Below are positions 1 through 8,210 of a stretch of DNA of 64,000 nt, piece after piece. How positions within the stretch are numbered: position 1 is the stretch's first letter; each line of letters opens with the position of its first letter. The position numbers and the translations under genes were made by a program. The notes below the pieces were generated by a model that saw nothing but the letters and a program-made list of their open reading frames with translations, was not told the origin of the DNA and did not search any database. Source of the DNA: Halorussus halophilus (lineage in GTDB: Archaea > Halobacteriota > Halobacteria > Halobacteriales > Haladaptataceae); the NCBI RefSeq assembly GCF_008831545.1, contig NZ_CP044523.1:3534001-3598000 (forward strand). The letters are read 5' to 3'.

Positions 1-269
1 AGTTCAACGGCGAGACGGTCGTCGTCCTCGAAGCGGACGGCAGTAACGTGAGCGACCCGCAAAGCGCGAACCTCACCGACTACGAAGCGACGATGCTCGT
101 AGACGAACAGGGCGTCGTCCGCAAGTTCGACGCGACCGTTCGAACCGAGGCGAACGGCGCGTACAACCGCGTCTCGCTCACGATGACGATTTCGAACGTC
201 AACGAGACGAGCGTACCGGAACCGAACTGGCTCGACGAGGCGCGCAATCAGTCGAACTCGGACGCCTGA
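1..269 (+). CDS. C-terminal end of a haloarchaeal lipoprotein-like protein (partial)
   Basis: The reading frame is open from the left edge (in frame from base 3) to a TGA at 267-269, so the gene starts outside the window. The visible 88 residues are acidic and beta-rich (FNGETVVVLEADG, then YEATMLVDEQGVVRKF). They resemble the C-terminal beta sandwich of a haloarchaeal lipoprotein family that I recall as DUF7537; this assignment is from memory. No lipobox or signal can be checked because the N-terminus is missing. The product probably lies outside the membrane. The 137 bases that follow contain no gene. Confidence 0.7.
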   Translation, partial: FNGETVVVLEADGSNVSDPQSANLTDYEATMLVDEQGVVRKFDATVRTEANGAYNRVSLTMTISNVNETSVPEPNWLDEARNQSNSDA

Positions 270-406
270 ATCTCTCTGCGGAGAGTCGGCACGCTGAACT
301 GTCAGCTTCACCGGGAAAAATCGTTTTTCTTGTGTCACTCTCTCCCAGAGCCGTGCGAAAGTTAGTCGGCGTCGGTGCGAGACTCTGAGATAAAAAGAAG
401 TCCTAC

Positions 407-1168
407 TCAGTCCAGTCGCTCGGCGAACCCGTAGTTCGGCTTCACGTCCGTCACTTTCACTTCGACGGTGTCGCCCTGCTCGACGCCGGAGACGAACAGC
501 GTGTAACCATCGACCTTCGCCACGCCGTCGCCTTCGCTACCGATGTCTTCGATTTCGACTTCGACGGTGTCGCCTTCTCGAAGCGGCGAGGTGAGTCGCC
601 CCTTGGCGACGAGGTAGAGTTCCGAGGATTCGTCGCGGGAGGCGTCCGGCCCCATCGTGCGGACGTACTCGAACTCGTCTTCGATGTCTTCGCGGAGGCC
701 CGGAAGGTCCTGTCCTTCGAACACCTTCACGGCGAAGTCACCGCCAGCGTCCAACACGTCGGTGGCCGTCTCGAACGCCTGTCGAGCGAGGTAAATCGAG
801 CGAGCGTGGTCGAGGTTGTACTCGCCGGTCATGTTCGGGGCCATGTCGGAGACCACGACATCGACGCCCTCGCCAGCGATTTCTCGCACTTCGTCTTTCG
901 TCTCTTCCTCGGTCATGTCTCCCCGAACGGTCTCGACGTTGTCCAGCGGGTCGATTCGCTGGAGGTCAACGCCGATGACGGTGCCGGACTCGCCGACTTC
1001 TTGGGCGGCAACTTGGAGCCAGCCGCCGGGGGCCGCACCGAGGTCCACGACGGTCTTGCCCTCGCCGAGGAGGTTCTCCTCGCGGTCCAACTGTTTGAGT
1101 TTGTAGGCGGCCCGAGAGCGGTAGCCCTCCTGCTTGGCCTTGTTGTAGTAGTGGTCTTTTCGCGCCAT
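407..1168 (-). CDS. rlmE: 23S rRNA (uridine-2'-O-)-methyltransferase RlmE/FtsJ with C-terminal TRAM domain
   Basis: 253 residues. The N-terminal two thirds are an FtsJ/RrmJ Rossmann methyltransferase: YRSRAAYKL holds the first catalytic lysine, DLGAAPGGWLQ is the SAM-binding motif I, SDMAPN carries the catalytic Asp, and VKVFEG holds the second catalytic Lys. The last ~60 residues (GDTVEVEIEDIGSEGDGVAK onward) are a TRAM RNA-binding beta barrel, a fusion usual in haloarchaea and absent from bacterial RrmJ. The protein 2'-O-methylates a uridine in the large-subunit rRNA A-loop. ATG at 1168 is the natural start (MARKDHYYNKAK). It is transcribed alone; the upstream genes form a separate minus-strand operon. 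Confidence 0.95.
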   Translation of the reverse strand: MARKDHYYNKAKQEGYRSRAAYKLKQLDREENLLGEGKTVVDLGAAPGGWLQVAAQEVGESGTVIGVDLQRIDPLDNVETVRGDMTEEETKDEVREIAGEGVDVVVSDMAPNMTGEYNLDHARSIYLARQAFETATDVLDAGGDFAVKVFEGQDLPGLREDIEDEFEYVRTMGPDASRDESSELYLVAKGRLTSPLREGDTVEVEIEDIGSEGDGVAKVDGYTLFVSGVEQGDTVEVKVTDVKPNYGFAERLD

Positions 1169-1242
1169 ACTGATTCGTTGGCGGAGAATAGCGGTTCGAG
1201 CGGTTTACCCGCTTCGGGTCGGAACTCGTGGCGTCTGAGTTC

Positions 1243-2319
1243 CTACGGCAACGGCACCCACGCTGAAGTTGGGAACACTCCCACTATCGCCAGCAAGCCG
1301 ATAAGAAGCGACGTGAGGACGATGCTCGCCGCGGGTGGGTCGAGGTGGGTGTCCGCGTGTGCGTAGAAGACGCGCTGGCTGACTTCGCCCAACAGCGCGC
1401 CGACTGCACCGAAGACGGCACCGAGTACGACTGCTTCGCCGAGCGAGAGCGTGGCGGCGACAGCGGAGGGTCTCATCATCCCGTAAGGTGGATTAACCAT
1501 CGCCAGCACGGCCGTACTCGCGGGGAGTGTCATGTGATGCGTGACGGGAATCTCGGGCGTGCCAGCGTTGATATAGATTAGCGCGACGACGCTGATGCCG
1601 AACGCGAGGAACGCGCTCGCGGTCAGGTAAGCGACGTAGCCGCCCAGAATTCCCATCACGAGACCGAGAACGAGGACGTTCGACCAGTGGTACTGGTGGG
1701 GGAGCCACGGTTCGACTGGGAGTCCGGCGTTCGTCTTCGCTCCGCCGTCCGTCTCTACTTTGCCACCGTCTGTCCCGACGCCCGTCCCGCGCTCGAACGG
1801 CGTCATGTCGAACAGTTTCCCCGGCGCGGCACCGATGATGCTGTAGCCGAACACTGCCCGGTGGGCGAGTGCGGAGACCACCACGCCGAGCGCGACGGGG
1901 TCGGTCGGAATTCTGAGGGTCCCCGACAGCGTGGCGACCCAGTAGCCCAGAATGCCGAAGAGGCCCCCAACAGCCAACACGTCTGGCTTACTCCCGAGGC
2001 CGCGAGCCACGTCCTTCGCCGGGTGGAACTCCGAGTCGATGTCGAGATAGCCCCGCTTGACTGCGTAGGCGAGCGCGGCGGCCCCACCGCCGAAGGCGAC
2101 GTGGGGTCCGAGAACGACGCCGAACGCGACGTTGCCGGTGATGTCGATGGCCGGGAGTGCCGTTTCGGTCGTCTTTCTGACTAGCGCGTACAGTTCCCCC
2201 ACGATGACCATCAGGCCACAGAGCGTGAAGGAGGGAAGCGCGCCCACGGCGGCCCCGAACGCACCACCGGCGAACGCCGCCAGAAGCATCTCCACTGCCC
2301 ACAGTTCCGAAACGGCCAT
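1243..2319 (-). CDS. Polytopic membrane protein of unknown function in an arsR/LMW-phosphatase operon
   Basis: 358 residues with roughly nine or ten hydrophobic segments. Glycine/alanine-rich helices fill the first 100 residues (FAGGAFGAAVGALPSF, FGVVLGPHVAFGGGAAAL), a hydrophilic loop rich in TDGG sits near residues 180-200, and more helices follow up to the C-terminus. I do not recognise the family by sequence. The start ATG (2317-2319) directly abuts the TGA of the LMW-phosphatase gene (2320-2322), so the two are translationally coupled and cotranscribed with an ArsR-type regulator. Context suggests an oxyanion or metal transporter; this is inference only. An uncharacterised conserved haloarchaeal membrane protein unrelated to arsenic is the alternative. 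Confidence 0.8.
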   Translation of the reverse strand: MAVSELWAVEMLLAAFAGGAFGAAVGALPSFTLCGLMVIVGELYALVRKTTETALPAIDITGNVAFGVVLGPHVAFGGGAAALAYAVKRGYLDIDSEFHPAKDVARGLGSKPDVLAVGGLFGILGYWVATLSGTLRIPTDPVALGVVVSALAHRAVFGYSIIGAAPGKLFDMTPFERGTGVGTDGGKVETDGGAKTNAGLPVEPWLPHQYHWSNVLVLGLVMGILGGYVAYLTASAFLAFGISVVALIYINAGTPEIPVTHHMTLPASTAVLAMVNPPYGMMRPSAVAATLSLGEAVVLGAVFGAVGALLGEVSQRVFYAHADTHLDPPAASIVLTSLLIGLLAIVGVFPTSAWVPLP

Positions 2320-2751
2320 TCAGGTCTCGGCCTCGATTTCGTCGAACAGCGCGACGACGCGCTCCTCGATTTCGTCTCGAATCTCGCGCACTCGCTCGGG
2401 GGCCTGTCCGTCCGGGTCGGCAAGCGCCCAGTCGCGTACGTCCACGCCAGCGGAGATGTCGAGTTCGAGCGTCGAACAGCCCATGGTGGCGACGTAGTCA
2501 CACGACTCCAACTCCTCGGTCGTGATTTCCTTCGGCGTCCGGTCCGAGAGGTCGAAGCCTTCCTCGGCCATGATTTCGACCACTTCGTCGTGGACGTGGT
2601 CGGCGGGATGGGTCCCGCCGGTCAGAATCTCGATTTCGTCTTCGAGTCCGCGTCGTTCGCGCTCGCACTCCGCGAACGCGGTGGACATCTGGCTTCTTCC
2701 GGCGTTCTGTACACACATGAACGCGACTCTCGTCTTCGTATTTCCGGTCAT
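2320..2751 (-). CDS. Low-molecular-weight phosphotyrosine-phosphatase / arsenate reductase-like protein
   Basis: 143 residues. The N-terminus carries the P-loop C-X5-R signature CVQNAGRS (residues 13-20), and a DWALADPDG-type general-acid segment lies near residue 108, the arrangement of the LMW-PTP/ArsC fold. The protein either dephosphorylates phosphotyrosine or reduces arsenate through a cysteine relay; sequence alone does not separate these. It overlaps the upstream regulator by four bases (ATGA, 2748-2751) and is followed without gap by a membrane protein. The ArsR regulator with a CxC sensing motif upstream favours arsenate reductase or an analogous detoxification role. Confidence 0.85.
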   Translation of the reverse strand: MTGNTKTRVAFMCVQNAGRSQMSTAFAECERERRGLEDEIEILTGGTHPADHVHDEVVEIMAEEGFDLSDRTPKEITTEELESCDYVATMGCSTLELDISAGVDVRDWALADPDGQAPERVREIRDEIEERVVALFDEIEAET

Positions 2752-3146
2752 TCGTCGTCACCCCGCGTCGCGTCTAACGCGGCGACCAGTTTCTCGGCGC
2801 GTGTCGTCGTGCTGTAGTAGCGCCACGTGCCGTCCTTCCGGCGGGAGACGAGGCTTGCGTCGGTCAAGTCCGAGAGTGCGTGACTGACTGCGCTTTCGCT
2901 CACGTCGAGCAGTGGCGTAAACTCACAGACGCAGAGTTCCTCGTCCGCCGTCGCGAGCAGTCGGACGATGCTGTAGCGGGTGTCGTTGCCGAGCGTCTTC
3001 AGCGCGCCGAGGTCCGACTCGTAGTCGTCGGGGACGCCCGCAGTTAGTTCGTTTAGGTCGTCCAGTCGCTCTTCTACGTCGGTGTCACAGCACTCGCCGA
3101 CTTCGTCCGCGATGAGGCGGCGGAGTCTGGTGTTCGCTTCGCTCAT
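2748..3146 (-). CDS. ArsR-family winged-helix metalloregulator
   Basis: About 132 residues from the ATG at 3146 (MSEANTRL); an in-frame codon 18 bases upstream is less likely. The core is an ArsR/SmtB winged helix: LGNDTRYSIVRLL, then ELCVCEF, then SESAVSHALSDL as recognition helix, and a wing ending RYYS. The CxC in ELCVCEF matches the alpha-3 As(III)/Sb(III)-binding motif known in ArsR. Two further cysteines (GECCDT) near residue 19 could add a ligand. It is first in a tightly coupled three-gene operon, so it probably autoregulates by derepression on binding metalloid. Confidence 0.9.
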   Translation of the reverse strand: MSEANTRLRRLIADEVGECCDTDVEERLDDLNELTAGVPDDYESDLGALKTLGNDTRYSIVRLLATADEELCVCEFTPLLDVSESAVSHALSDLTDASLVSRRKDGTWRYYSTTTRAEKLVAALDATRGDDE

Positions 3147-3283
3147 GACTGAACGTTTGAGCAAGTGTTCATATGAACGTTTCGAGGTTCGATTCGACTG
3201 GTAAAGTCGATTTCAGATATTGGCACAGAAATCGGCAGTGTCGGCGGGGACGGTCCTACGCGAGTAGGGGGAAACGTGAACTA

Positions 3284-3622
3284 CTACGCTTCGCTCACTA
3301 GCACCCACCCGTCGCTCTGGACGGTGATGTGGTAGTCGTCGTAGTCGAACTCGACGGAACTGTCTTGCCGACGCTGTTCGGTCCGTCGCGGACCGAACAG
3401 CGATTCTTCGAGTGCCGAGGCGTCGATGCTGTCGTACAGAAGTGGCGACTTGAGTTCGGTCGGGTCAATTCCTCTCGCTTCCGCGACGGCGAAGACGATG
3501 GTCGTCGTGAGGTCGTGCTTCTCTTCGGGGTCGTAGCGATGCTGGGCGAGTAAGCGCTGTTCGATCTCGCCAGTACCGCCGTTCTCCGTTCGCTCGGGAG
3601 AACCGTCCGGCGCGTTACTCAT
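3284..3622 (-). CDS. HalOD1 (halobacterial output domain 1) protein
   Basis: 112 residues starting at MSNAPDG (ATG at 3622). This start overlaps the 3' end of the preceding winged-helix gene by eight bases, so the two are translationally coupled. The C-terminal half has the HalOD1 pattern: LTTTIVFAVAEARGIDPTEL, LLYDSIDASALEESLF, then the strand pair VEFDYDDYHITVQ and GWVLV. HalOD1 is a small haloarchaeal domain thought to be an output module of signalling proteins; its ligand or partner is unknown. Pairing with a DUF7344-type winged helix suggests a split sensor/regulator. Confidence 0.85.
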   Translation of the reverse strand: MSNAPDGSPERTENGGTGEIEQRLLAQHRYDPEEKHDLTTTIVFAVAEARGIDPTELKSPLLYDSIDASALEESLFGPRRTEQRRQDSSVEFDYDDYHITVQSDGWVLVSEA

Positions 3623-4058
3623 TGTACTCACCCCGTGCGTGCGACTCTTGACGGGAATCGAAACTCGCGCCAGCACCTTCCAGAACGGCCAGCACCTGCT
3701 CGGCGTTCGGTCCCGGTCGGATGGTCTCCTCGTCGCTGTCGAATCGAAGAACCCGGTCGTCTACGAGTTTCGGGACGTGAGAGTGGTAGAGCGAGACGTA
3801 GAGGCGACTCTGTTCTTCCTGCCCGACGCTCTCTTCGGGCACGTCGTTCTCCCACCCGGCGAGTTTCGTGGCGAGTTCGCTGAGCGACCAATTCGTGTCC
3901 TCTTGGAGCGTGTACAGCAGGTACCGCCGCCGCGGGTGTGCCAGTGCCTCGAACACGTGGTCGAGTTCGAGAACCGACTCAGGGATGTTTCGCTTCCTGA
4001 GTTCGTTCGCTACGGATACGTCCTCCTCGCATTCGTCCCCGCTATCACTACGTTCCAT
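3615..4058 (-). CDS. DUF7344-type winged-helix protein
   Basis: 147 residues. Residues 30-130 form a haloarchaeal winged-helix module: VFEALAHPRRRYLLYTL, a Trp-containing SLSELATKLAGWEND segment, YVSLYHSHVPKLVDDRVL as putative recognition helix, then a wing (RFDSDEETIRPGP). These proteins commonly sit next to or fuse with HalOD1 or bacterio-opsin-activator regulators. The downstream HalOD1 gene overlaps it by eight bases. It is likely a DNA-binding regulator; no target is visible. An AT-rich stretch at 4085-4105 upstream could hold its promoter. Confidence 0.85.
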   Translation of the reverse strand: MERSDSGDECEEDVSVANELRKRNIPESVLELDHVFEALAHPRRRYLLYTLQEDTNWSLSELATKLAGWENDVPEESVGQEEQSRLYVSLYHSHVPKLVDDRVLRFDSDEETIRPGPNAEQVLAVLEGAGASFDSRQESHARGEYNE

Positions 4059-4289
4059 GTACTAGTGGATGTCACACGGGTCAAAAAGGCTATGTATATT
4101 CACCCCCCCCTGACAAGAAACGGTGTCCTCACGCGAGTACCGCTGTTCTATGTCGCTTCGGACTCGATCGACGGCGGGTCCGGAGTTCATTCGCTCGGTA
4201 ATTCAACTCCACTGTCCGATCTCAGCCCACGTTCCTCGTTTCGTCACACGTCGTCCGTCGTCCTCCCACGCACGCGCGCCCGAACGGGG

Positions 4290-4298
4290 ACTTTTTAT
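4290..4298 (+). promoter_or_regulatory. TATA-like element of pcn
   Basis: TTTTTATGG lies about 30 bases before the PCNA ATG, the spacing expected for a transcript with little or no leader. The position is seen directly; promoter activity is inferred. Confidence 0.5.
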
Positions 4299-4324
4299 GG
4301 TGGGGGTTCGTAGCTGACGCCAAG

Positions 4325-5068
4325 ATGTTTAAGGCAATCGTGAGTGCCGACACGCTCAAGGACACTATCGACTCTGTGAGCGTGCTGGTGGACGAGTGCA
4401 AAATCCACCTCGAAGAAGATGGCCTCGCTATTCGTGCTGTAGACCCCGCGAACGTCGGGATGGTTGACCTCGAACTCGACGCGTCTGCGTTCGAGTCCTA
4501 CGAGGCAGACGGTGGCATCATCGGCGTCAACCTCGACCGACTGGACGATATCGCTGGCATGGCCAGCGGCGACCAGCCGGTTCAGTTGGAACTGGACGAA
4601 GAGACCCGCAAACTCCACATCCAAATCGACGGGCTGGAGTACACGCTCGCGCTCATCGACCCCGACTCCATCCGCCAAGAGCCGGACATTCCGGACCTCG
4701 ACCTCCCCGCCGAAATCGTCGTCGAGGGCAAGGACATCGACCGCTCGGTCAAGGCCGCCGACATGGTCAGCGACCACATCGCGCTGGCGGTCAACTCCGA
4801 CGACGAGACGTTCGTCGTGGAAGCGGAGGGTGACACGGACGACGTGCGCCTCGAACTCGATCGCGAGGACCTCATCGACCTGACGCCGGGCGAGGCGCGC
4901 TCGCTGTTCAGCCTCGACTATCTCAAGGACATGAACAAGGCCATCCCGTCGAACGCCGAAGTGACGATCGAACTCGGCGAGGAGTTCCCCGCGAAACTCC
5001 ACTTCGACATCGCAGAAGGCATGGGCGAGGTTACGTTCATGCTCGCGCCGCGGATTCAGAGCGACTAA
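4325..5068 (+). CDS. pcn: DNA polymerase sliding clamp PCNA
   Basis: 247 residues, full length for archaeal PCNA. It begins [16 protein letters not shown] and contains the two-domain clamp fold: the interdomain connecting loop around [20 protein letters not shown], and the C-terminal [20 protein letters not shown] strand pair. It forms a homotrimeric ring that tethers DNA polymerase, ligase and FEN1 to DNA. It is strongly acidic, as in other haloarchaeal clamps. It is monocistronic, with an RFC small-subunit gene elsewhere in the window (49532). ATG at 4325 gives the canonical N-terminus. Confidence 0.98.
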   Translation: MFKAIVSADTLKDTIDSVSVLVDECKIHLEEDGLAIRAVDPANVGMVDLELDASAFESYEADGGIIGVNLDRLDDIAGMASGDQPVQLELDEETRKLHIQIDGLEYTLALIDPDSIRQEPDIPDLDLPAEIVVEGKDIDRSVKAADMVSDHIALAVNSDDETFVVEAEGDTDDVRLELDREDLIDLTPGEARSLFSLDYLKDMNKAIPSNAEVTIELGEEFPAKLHFDIAEGMGEVTFMLAPRIQSD

Positions 5069-5133
5069 CTACTCGGTTCTTCTCGTTGCGGTTTTTCGCG
5101 CTGTAGAACAGTCTTCTTCAGAAACGGCGTTCC

Positions 5134-5721
5134 CTACAGATTCCGGTCGATAATCGCCTTCGCGGCTTCGGCCTTCTCCTTCCAGCCGTAGCCTGCCTCG
5201 TAGACGTGGCGCTTGCGATTGACCAACTCTTGTGGCGAGGCCTCTTCGAAGCCCCCGCGTTGCCACGTCCCGGTGTCGTGAAGCCACTCCACGACGCGCT
5301 CTCTGGTCTCGTTCCACGAGAGGCCGACCATCTCGTACCACGCAATCATGGCGAAGACGGCGTTGTCGTGGGCACCGGGAACCGACCCCTTGTTGGCGAC
5401 GGTCTTGATTGGCTCGACCGTCGGGTCGGTGACGTGTTCCTTGTACTGTTCGGCAGTCAATAGTTCGAGTTGCCCGTCGTTCTCTACGACGCGCTGTTCG
5501 CGTTCGAGGCGTTCGAGGGCGGCCTGATGCACTGCGTCCCACCCGCCGTGGACCGCCTCCCGGAGCGAGTCAGTTCCGAGTGGACTCCCAGTTAGTACGG
5601 CGACGATGTCGGTGTAGGCCTTCTCGATGTCGGCCCACGACTCGCCCTCGAATCGACAGTCGGGCCCGTGGAGGTTGCTCGTCGTCCGGCAGCCGGGACA
5701 GGGGTACTCGAACCGCGGCAC
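5134..5721 (-). CDS. Uncharacterised haloarchaeal protein with N-terminal zinc-binding cysteines
   Basis: 195 residues. The N-terminus (MPRFEYPCPGCRTTSNLHGPDC) has a CxxC followed by His and Cys, consistent with a small zinc site. The rest is predicted helical with conserved-looking blocks (WDAVHQAALERLEREQRVV, FAMIAWYEMVGLSWNETRERVVEWLHDTG, WQRGGFEEASPQELVNRKRHVYEAGYGW). I recall such proteins only as a haloarchaeal DUF with no function. It converges on pcn with a 65-base gap. The Trp-rich C-terminal half might bind nucleic acid or a partner protein; that is a guess. Confidence 0.8.
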   Translation of the reverse strand: MPRFEYPCPGCRTTSNLHGPDCRFEGESWADIEKAYTDIVAVLTGSPLGTDSLREAVHGGWDAVHQAALERLEREQRVVENDGQLELLTAEQYKEHVTDPTVEPIKTVANKGSVPGAHDNAVFAMIAWYEMVGLSWNETRERVVEWLHDTGTWQRGGFEEASPQELVNRKRHVYEAGYGWKEKAEAAKAIIDRNL

Positions 5722-6283
5722 AACTCACGTCTTCTCCTGGGTGGTACATAGAATGCGTGGGTTCGGGTTGGAAGAGACAATCGTTGAGTATGTTCTGTTT
5801 TCGAGATCATCGTCGTCACAGCGACAGCCTCGAAAGCTCCACCTGCTCGCGGTCGTTGTGAACGGAGGGTATCAATAGGATGGAGAATGCTTCGAAAGCC
5901 CCCGAGTGGTGGACTCGCGCGGAACACTCTGCGCGCCTCGACTTCGCCTGCGGTGCTTGAGGTTCCGGGCTTCGTCCACCACTCGGCCCCTTTCAGTCCA
6001 CCCAAACACCGCATCACGACAGCCACACCCTCCCCAACCGACTCGCTTCGCTCGTCCCTCGCACGGGGTTGGTGCGAGATAAACTCGCACCAGCGCGCGC
6101 CGGGCCGTGGGTTCACAATCGAAACAGCCGATTGACTAATCCACAGGGAGGGACTGAAAGGGCCGGGGCTTTCGAGGAGGTCTCAGCTGTTGTTCCGGTA
6201 CGTTCTCCGCTCTTTCAACCCTCTCCAACACCTCAAGTTCAGCAACGAGCGACTTTTCACCGGCAACAATCTACGACTCACTA
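5722..6283. repeat. Non-coding island with nested inverted repeats and a dispersed-repeat copy
   Basis: No convincing gene lies in these 562 bases. TCGAAAGCCCC (5892-5902) is the exact inverse of GGGGCTTTCGA (6165-6175). TCCACCACTCGG (5975-5986) is the inverse of CCGAGTGGTGGA (5902-5913). CCCTTTCAGTCC (near 5988-5999) is the inverse of GGACTGAAAGGG (6151-6162). Bases 6003-6102 match, in reverse orientation, dispersed islands at 37875-38000 and 51822-51975. The structure looks like a folded RNA element or small non-autonomous mobile repeat; no transposase is present. Confidence 0.7.
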
Positions 6284-6793
6284 GTGAAGCTGCACGTTCG
6301 GTACGAGGGCGACGACGACCCCAAGAAGTGTACGGCCCGCAAACTCGCACGCTTCGACCTCACCGAGCTACATCGCTCCGCTCGCGCCACGCCGTACGGC
6401 ATCGTCCTCAACCCGCACGCAGAGCAGGCGCTCTCGCCCGCCGACCGCGCCGAGACGGACACGCTCGTCGCGCTCGACTGTTCGTGGGAGACCGCCGAGC
6501 AGGCCCTGTTCGAGATGCCCGGCGTCCACCGTGCGCTGCCGTTTCTCGTCGCGGCGAATCCAGTCAACTACGGCAAGCCGTTCCAACTGAACACCGTCGA
6601 GGCGTTCGCGGGCGCACTGGTGATTCTGGGCGAGCGCGACCACGCCGAGCGGATTCTCTCGAAGTTCAACTGGGGCGAGACGTTCCTCGAACTGAACGCC
6701 GAACCGCTCCGACGCTACGCCGACTGCGAGGACTCCACGGAAGTCGTCGCAGTTCAGCAGGAGTATCTGGACGCGGGCGAGGACACAGACTAA
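6284..6793 (+). CDS. tsr3: Tsr3-like rRNA aminocarboxypropyltransferase (DUF367)
   Basis: 169 residues from a GTG start at 6284. [23 protein letters not shown] matches the DUF367 N-terminus, followed by [54 protein letters not shown] and the [12 protein letters not shown] helix. Tsr3 transfers the acp group from SAM to a hypermodified uridine/pseudouridine of small-subunit rRNA, a late ribosome-maturation step. Its length is typical for archaea. Its stop is immediately followed by the stop of the convergent NosD-like gene (6793/6794). Confidence 0.93.
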   Translation: MKLHVRYEGDDDPKKCTARKLARFDLTELHRSARATPYGIVLNPHAEQALSPADRAETDTLVALDCSWETAEQALFEMPGVHRALPFLVAANPVNYGKPFQLNTVEAFAGALVILGERDHAERILSKFNWGETFLELNAEPLRRYADCEDSTEVVAVQQEYLDAGEDTD

Positions 6794-8149
6794 CTACGCG
6801 GTCGATTCGTTTCCGACTTCTTCGCCAGTCTCCGCCAACCCTTCCCCGACCAGTGCGATGCCCGTCTCGTTCAGGTCGTCGAAGGTCGCCGTGGCGACGT
6901 TCGCTTCCACGTCGAGGTCGGTCTCGACTCGCGTCCAGTTGCCGTCGTCGGCACGGTAGAACGCCAGCGTCGGCTCCAAGGCGCTCGCCCGAACCACGTC
7001 GGCGTTCCGGTACCGACTCGTCAGCGTCAACGTTCCACTGGCCTCAGTAGCGTCGGCGAGGAGTGTACCGCCGACGGTCTGGCGCTCCGTCGGCAACGGC
7101 GGCAGTACCGACTCACCGTTGTCACTCGACGCTACTTCTGCACCACGCAGTGCCACGTCTGTGGCTTCGAACGACAGTCGTCGTTCGGTCGCCTCGCTGT
7201 CCTCGCTCGCACCGATTCGAACCCGACGACCGACCGCCCGAGAGGCGCCGGTGGCGTACACTGCCCACTCGGAGTTGTTCCGGAGCGTCGAACGCGAGAG
7301 TCGCGCGGCGGACCCGCTGAGGTAGACGCCCGCTGGAACTTCCGCGGTGGTCACCGCCGTCGTGTTCGTGACGGACAAATTGCGGAGTCGAGCGCGCTGA
7401 CTAGAGAAGAGTGCGACTCCGGCGAAGACGTTGCCTTCGAGACGGCTATCGGCCACGGTCACGCGGTCCGATTGGAAGACGCCGACGCCCGTAAGGTCGT
7501 TCCCGCTCGCCGCCGTCGCGTTCACGACTACGTCGTCCGAGCGGAGGATTCGGACCCCTTCGCCGTTCCTCGTCGATTCGGTGTCGGTCACAGAACTCCG
7601 CGGCGAGTCGAAGACGTAAACGCCGATGCCGTTGCGTCTGGCCGTCACGTCGGCAATCGTCGCGTTCTCCGACCCGAGTGCGACGACGCCGTCACCGAGG
7701 TTTCCCCTGGCGGTGACGTTCCGAGCGACGGCATCCCGGACTCGGACGAAGCCCACTCCGGCACCCCATCCGGTCGCGGTGAGGTTCTCGACGGTGACGT
7801 TCCGCAGTAGCTCGGTCGTTCCGACGAGGACGCCCGGCGCGGGGTAGCGTCTCTCGCCGTCGAGCGTGTGGCCCCGTCCGTCGAGGACGACGTTGCTCGC
7901 CTGAATCGAGATGCAAGCCGAGAGGTCGTCGGTGAGGTTGGTCGTGTCGCGTCCCGGAACGAAGTCGTTCGCGAGGACGTACGTTCCGGGTCGCGTGATG
8001 GTCGTGCAGGACCTGAGTTCTATCGGTTGGGCGCTCGCGTTCGTCTCGGCAGTCGGAGTCTCGTTCGCGCTTCCACTCGCTGGAATCGCAGAGCCGAACG
8101 CGGCCAGCACGAGAACGACGACGAAGAATGCGGTGGGTCTCTCGGACAT
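6794..8149 (-). CDS. Secreted NosD-like right-handed parallel beta-helix protein
   Basis: 451 residues. An N-terminal hydrophobic signal (FFVVVLVLAAFGSAIPASGSA) is followed by CTTITRPGTYVLANDF, a typical NosD-family entry strand, and VVLDGRGHTLDG. Repeated helix coils follow (NVTVENLTATGWGAGVGFV, ATIADVTARRNGIGVYVFD, VVVNATAASGNDLTGVGVF), continuing to about residue 310. The last 100 residues form a separate beta-rich acidic domain. This fold is used by surface carbohydrate-active or adhesin-like proteins and by the NosD maturation factor. No nos genes lie nearby, so a cell-surface role is more likely. No C-terminal anchor motif is seen. Confidence 0.88.
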   Translation of the reverse strand: MSERPTAFFVVVLVLAAFGSAIPASGSANETPTAETNASAQPIELRSCTTITRPGTYVLANDFVPGRDTTNLTDDLSACISIQASNVVLDGRGHTLDGERRYPAPGVLVGTTELLRNVTVENLTATGWGAGVGFVRVRDAVARNVTARGNLGDGVVALGSENATIADVTARRNGIGVYVFDSPRSSVTDTESTRNGEGVRILRSDDVVVNATAASGNDLTGVGVFQSDRVTVADSRLEGNVFAGVALFSSQRARLRNLSVTNTTAVTTAEVPAGVYLSGSAARLSRSTLRNNSEWAVYATGASRAVGRRVRIGASEDSEATERRLSFEATDVALRGAEVASSDNGESVLPPLPTERQTVGGTLLADATEASGTLTLTSRYRNADVVRASALEPTLAFYRADDGNWTRVETDLDVEANVATATFDDLNETGIALVGEGLAETGEEVGNESTA

Positions 8150-8210
8150 GGCGCATCATCGACGGATTCTTACTTATGAGTTGTCCAGAGAATTTGAAAC
8201 CCTACTCGCT

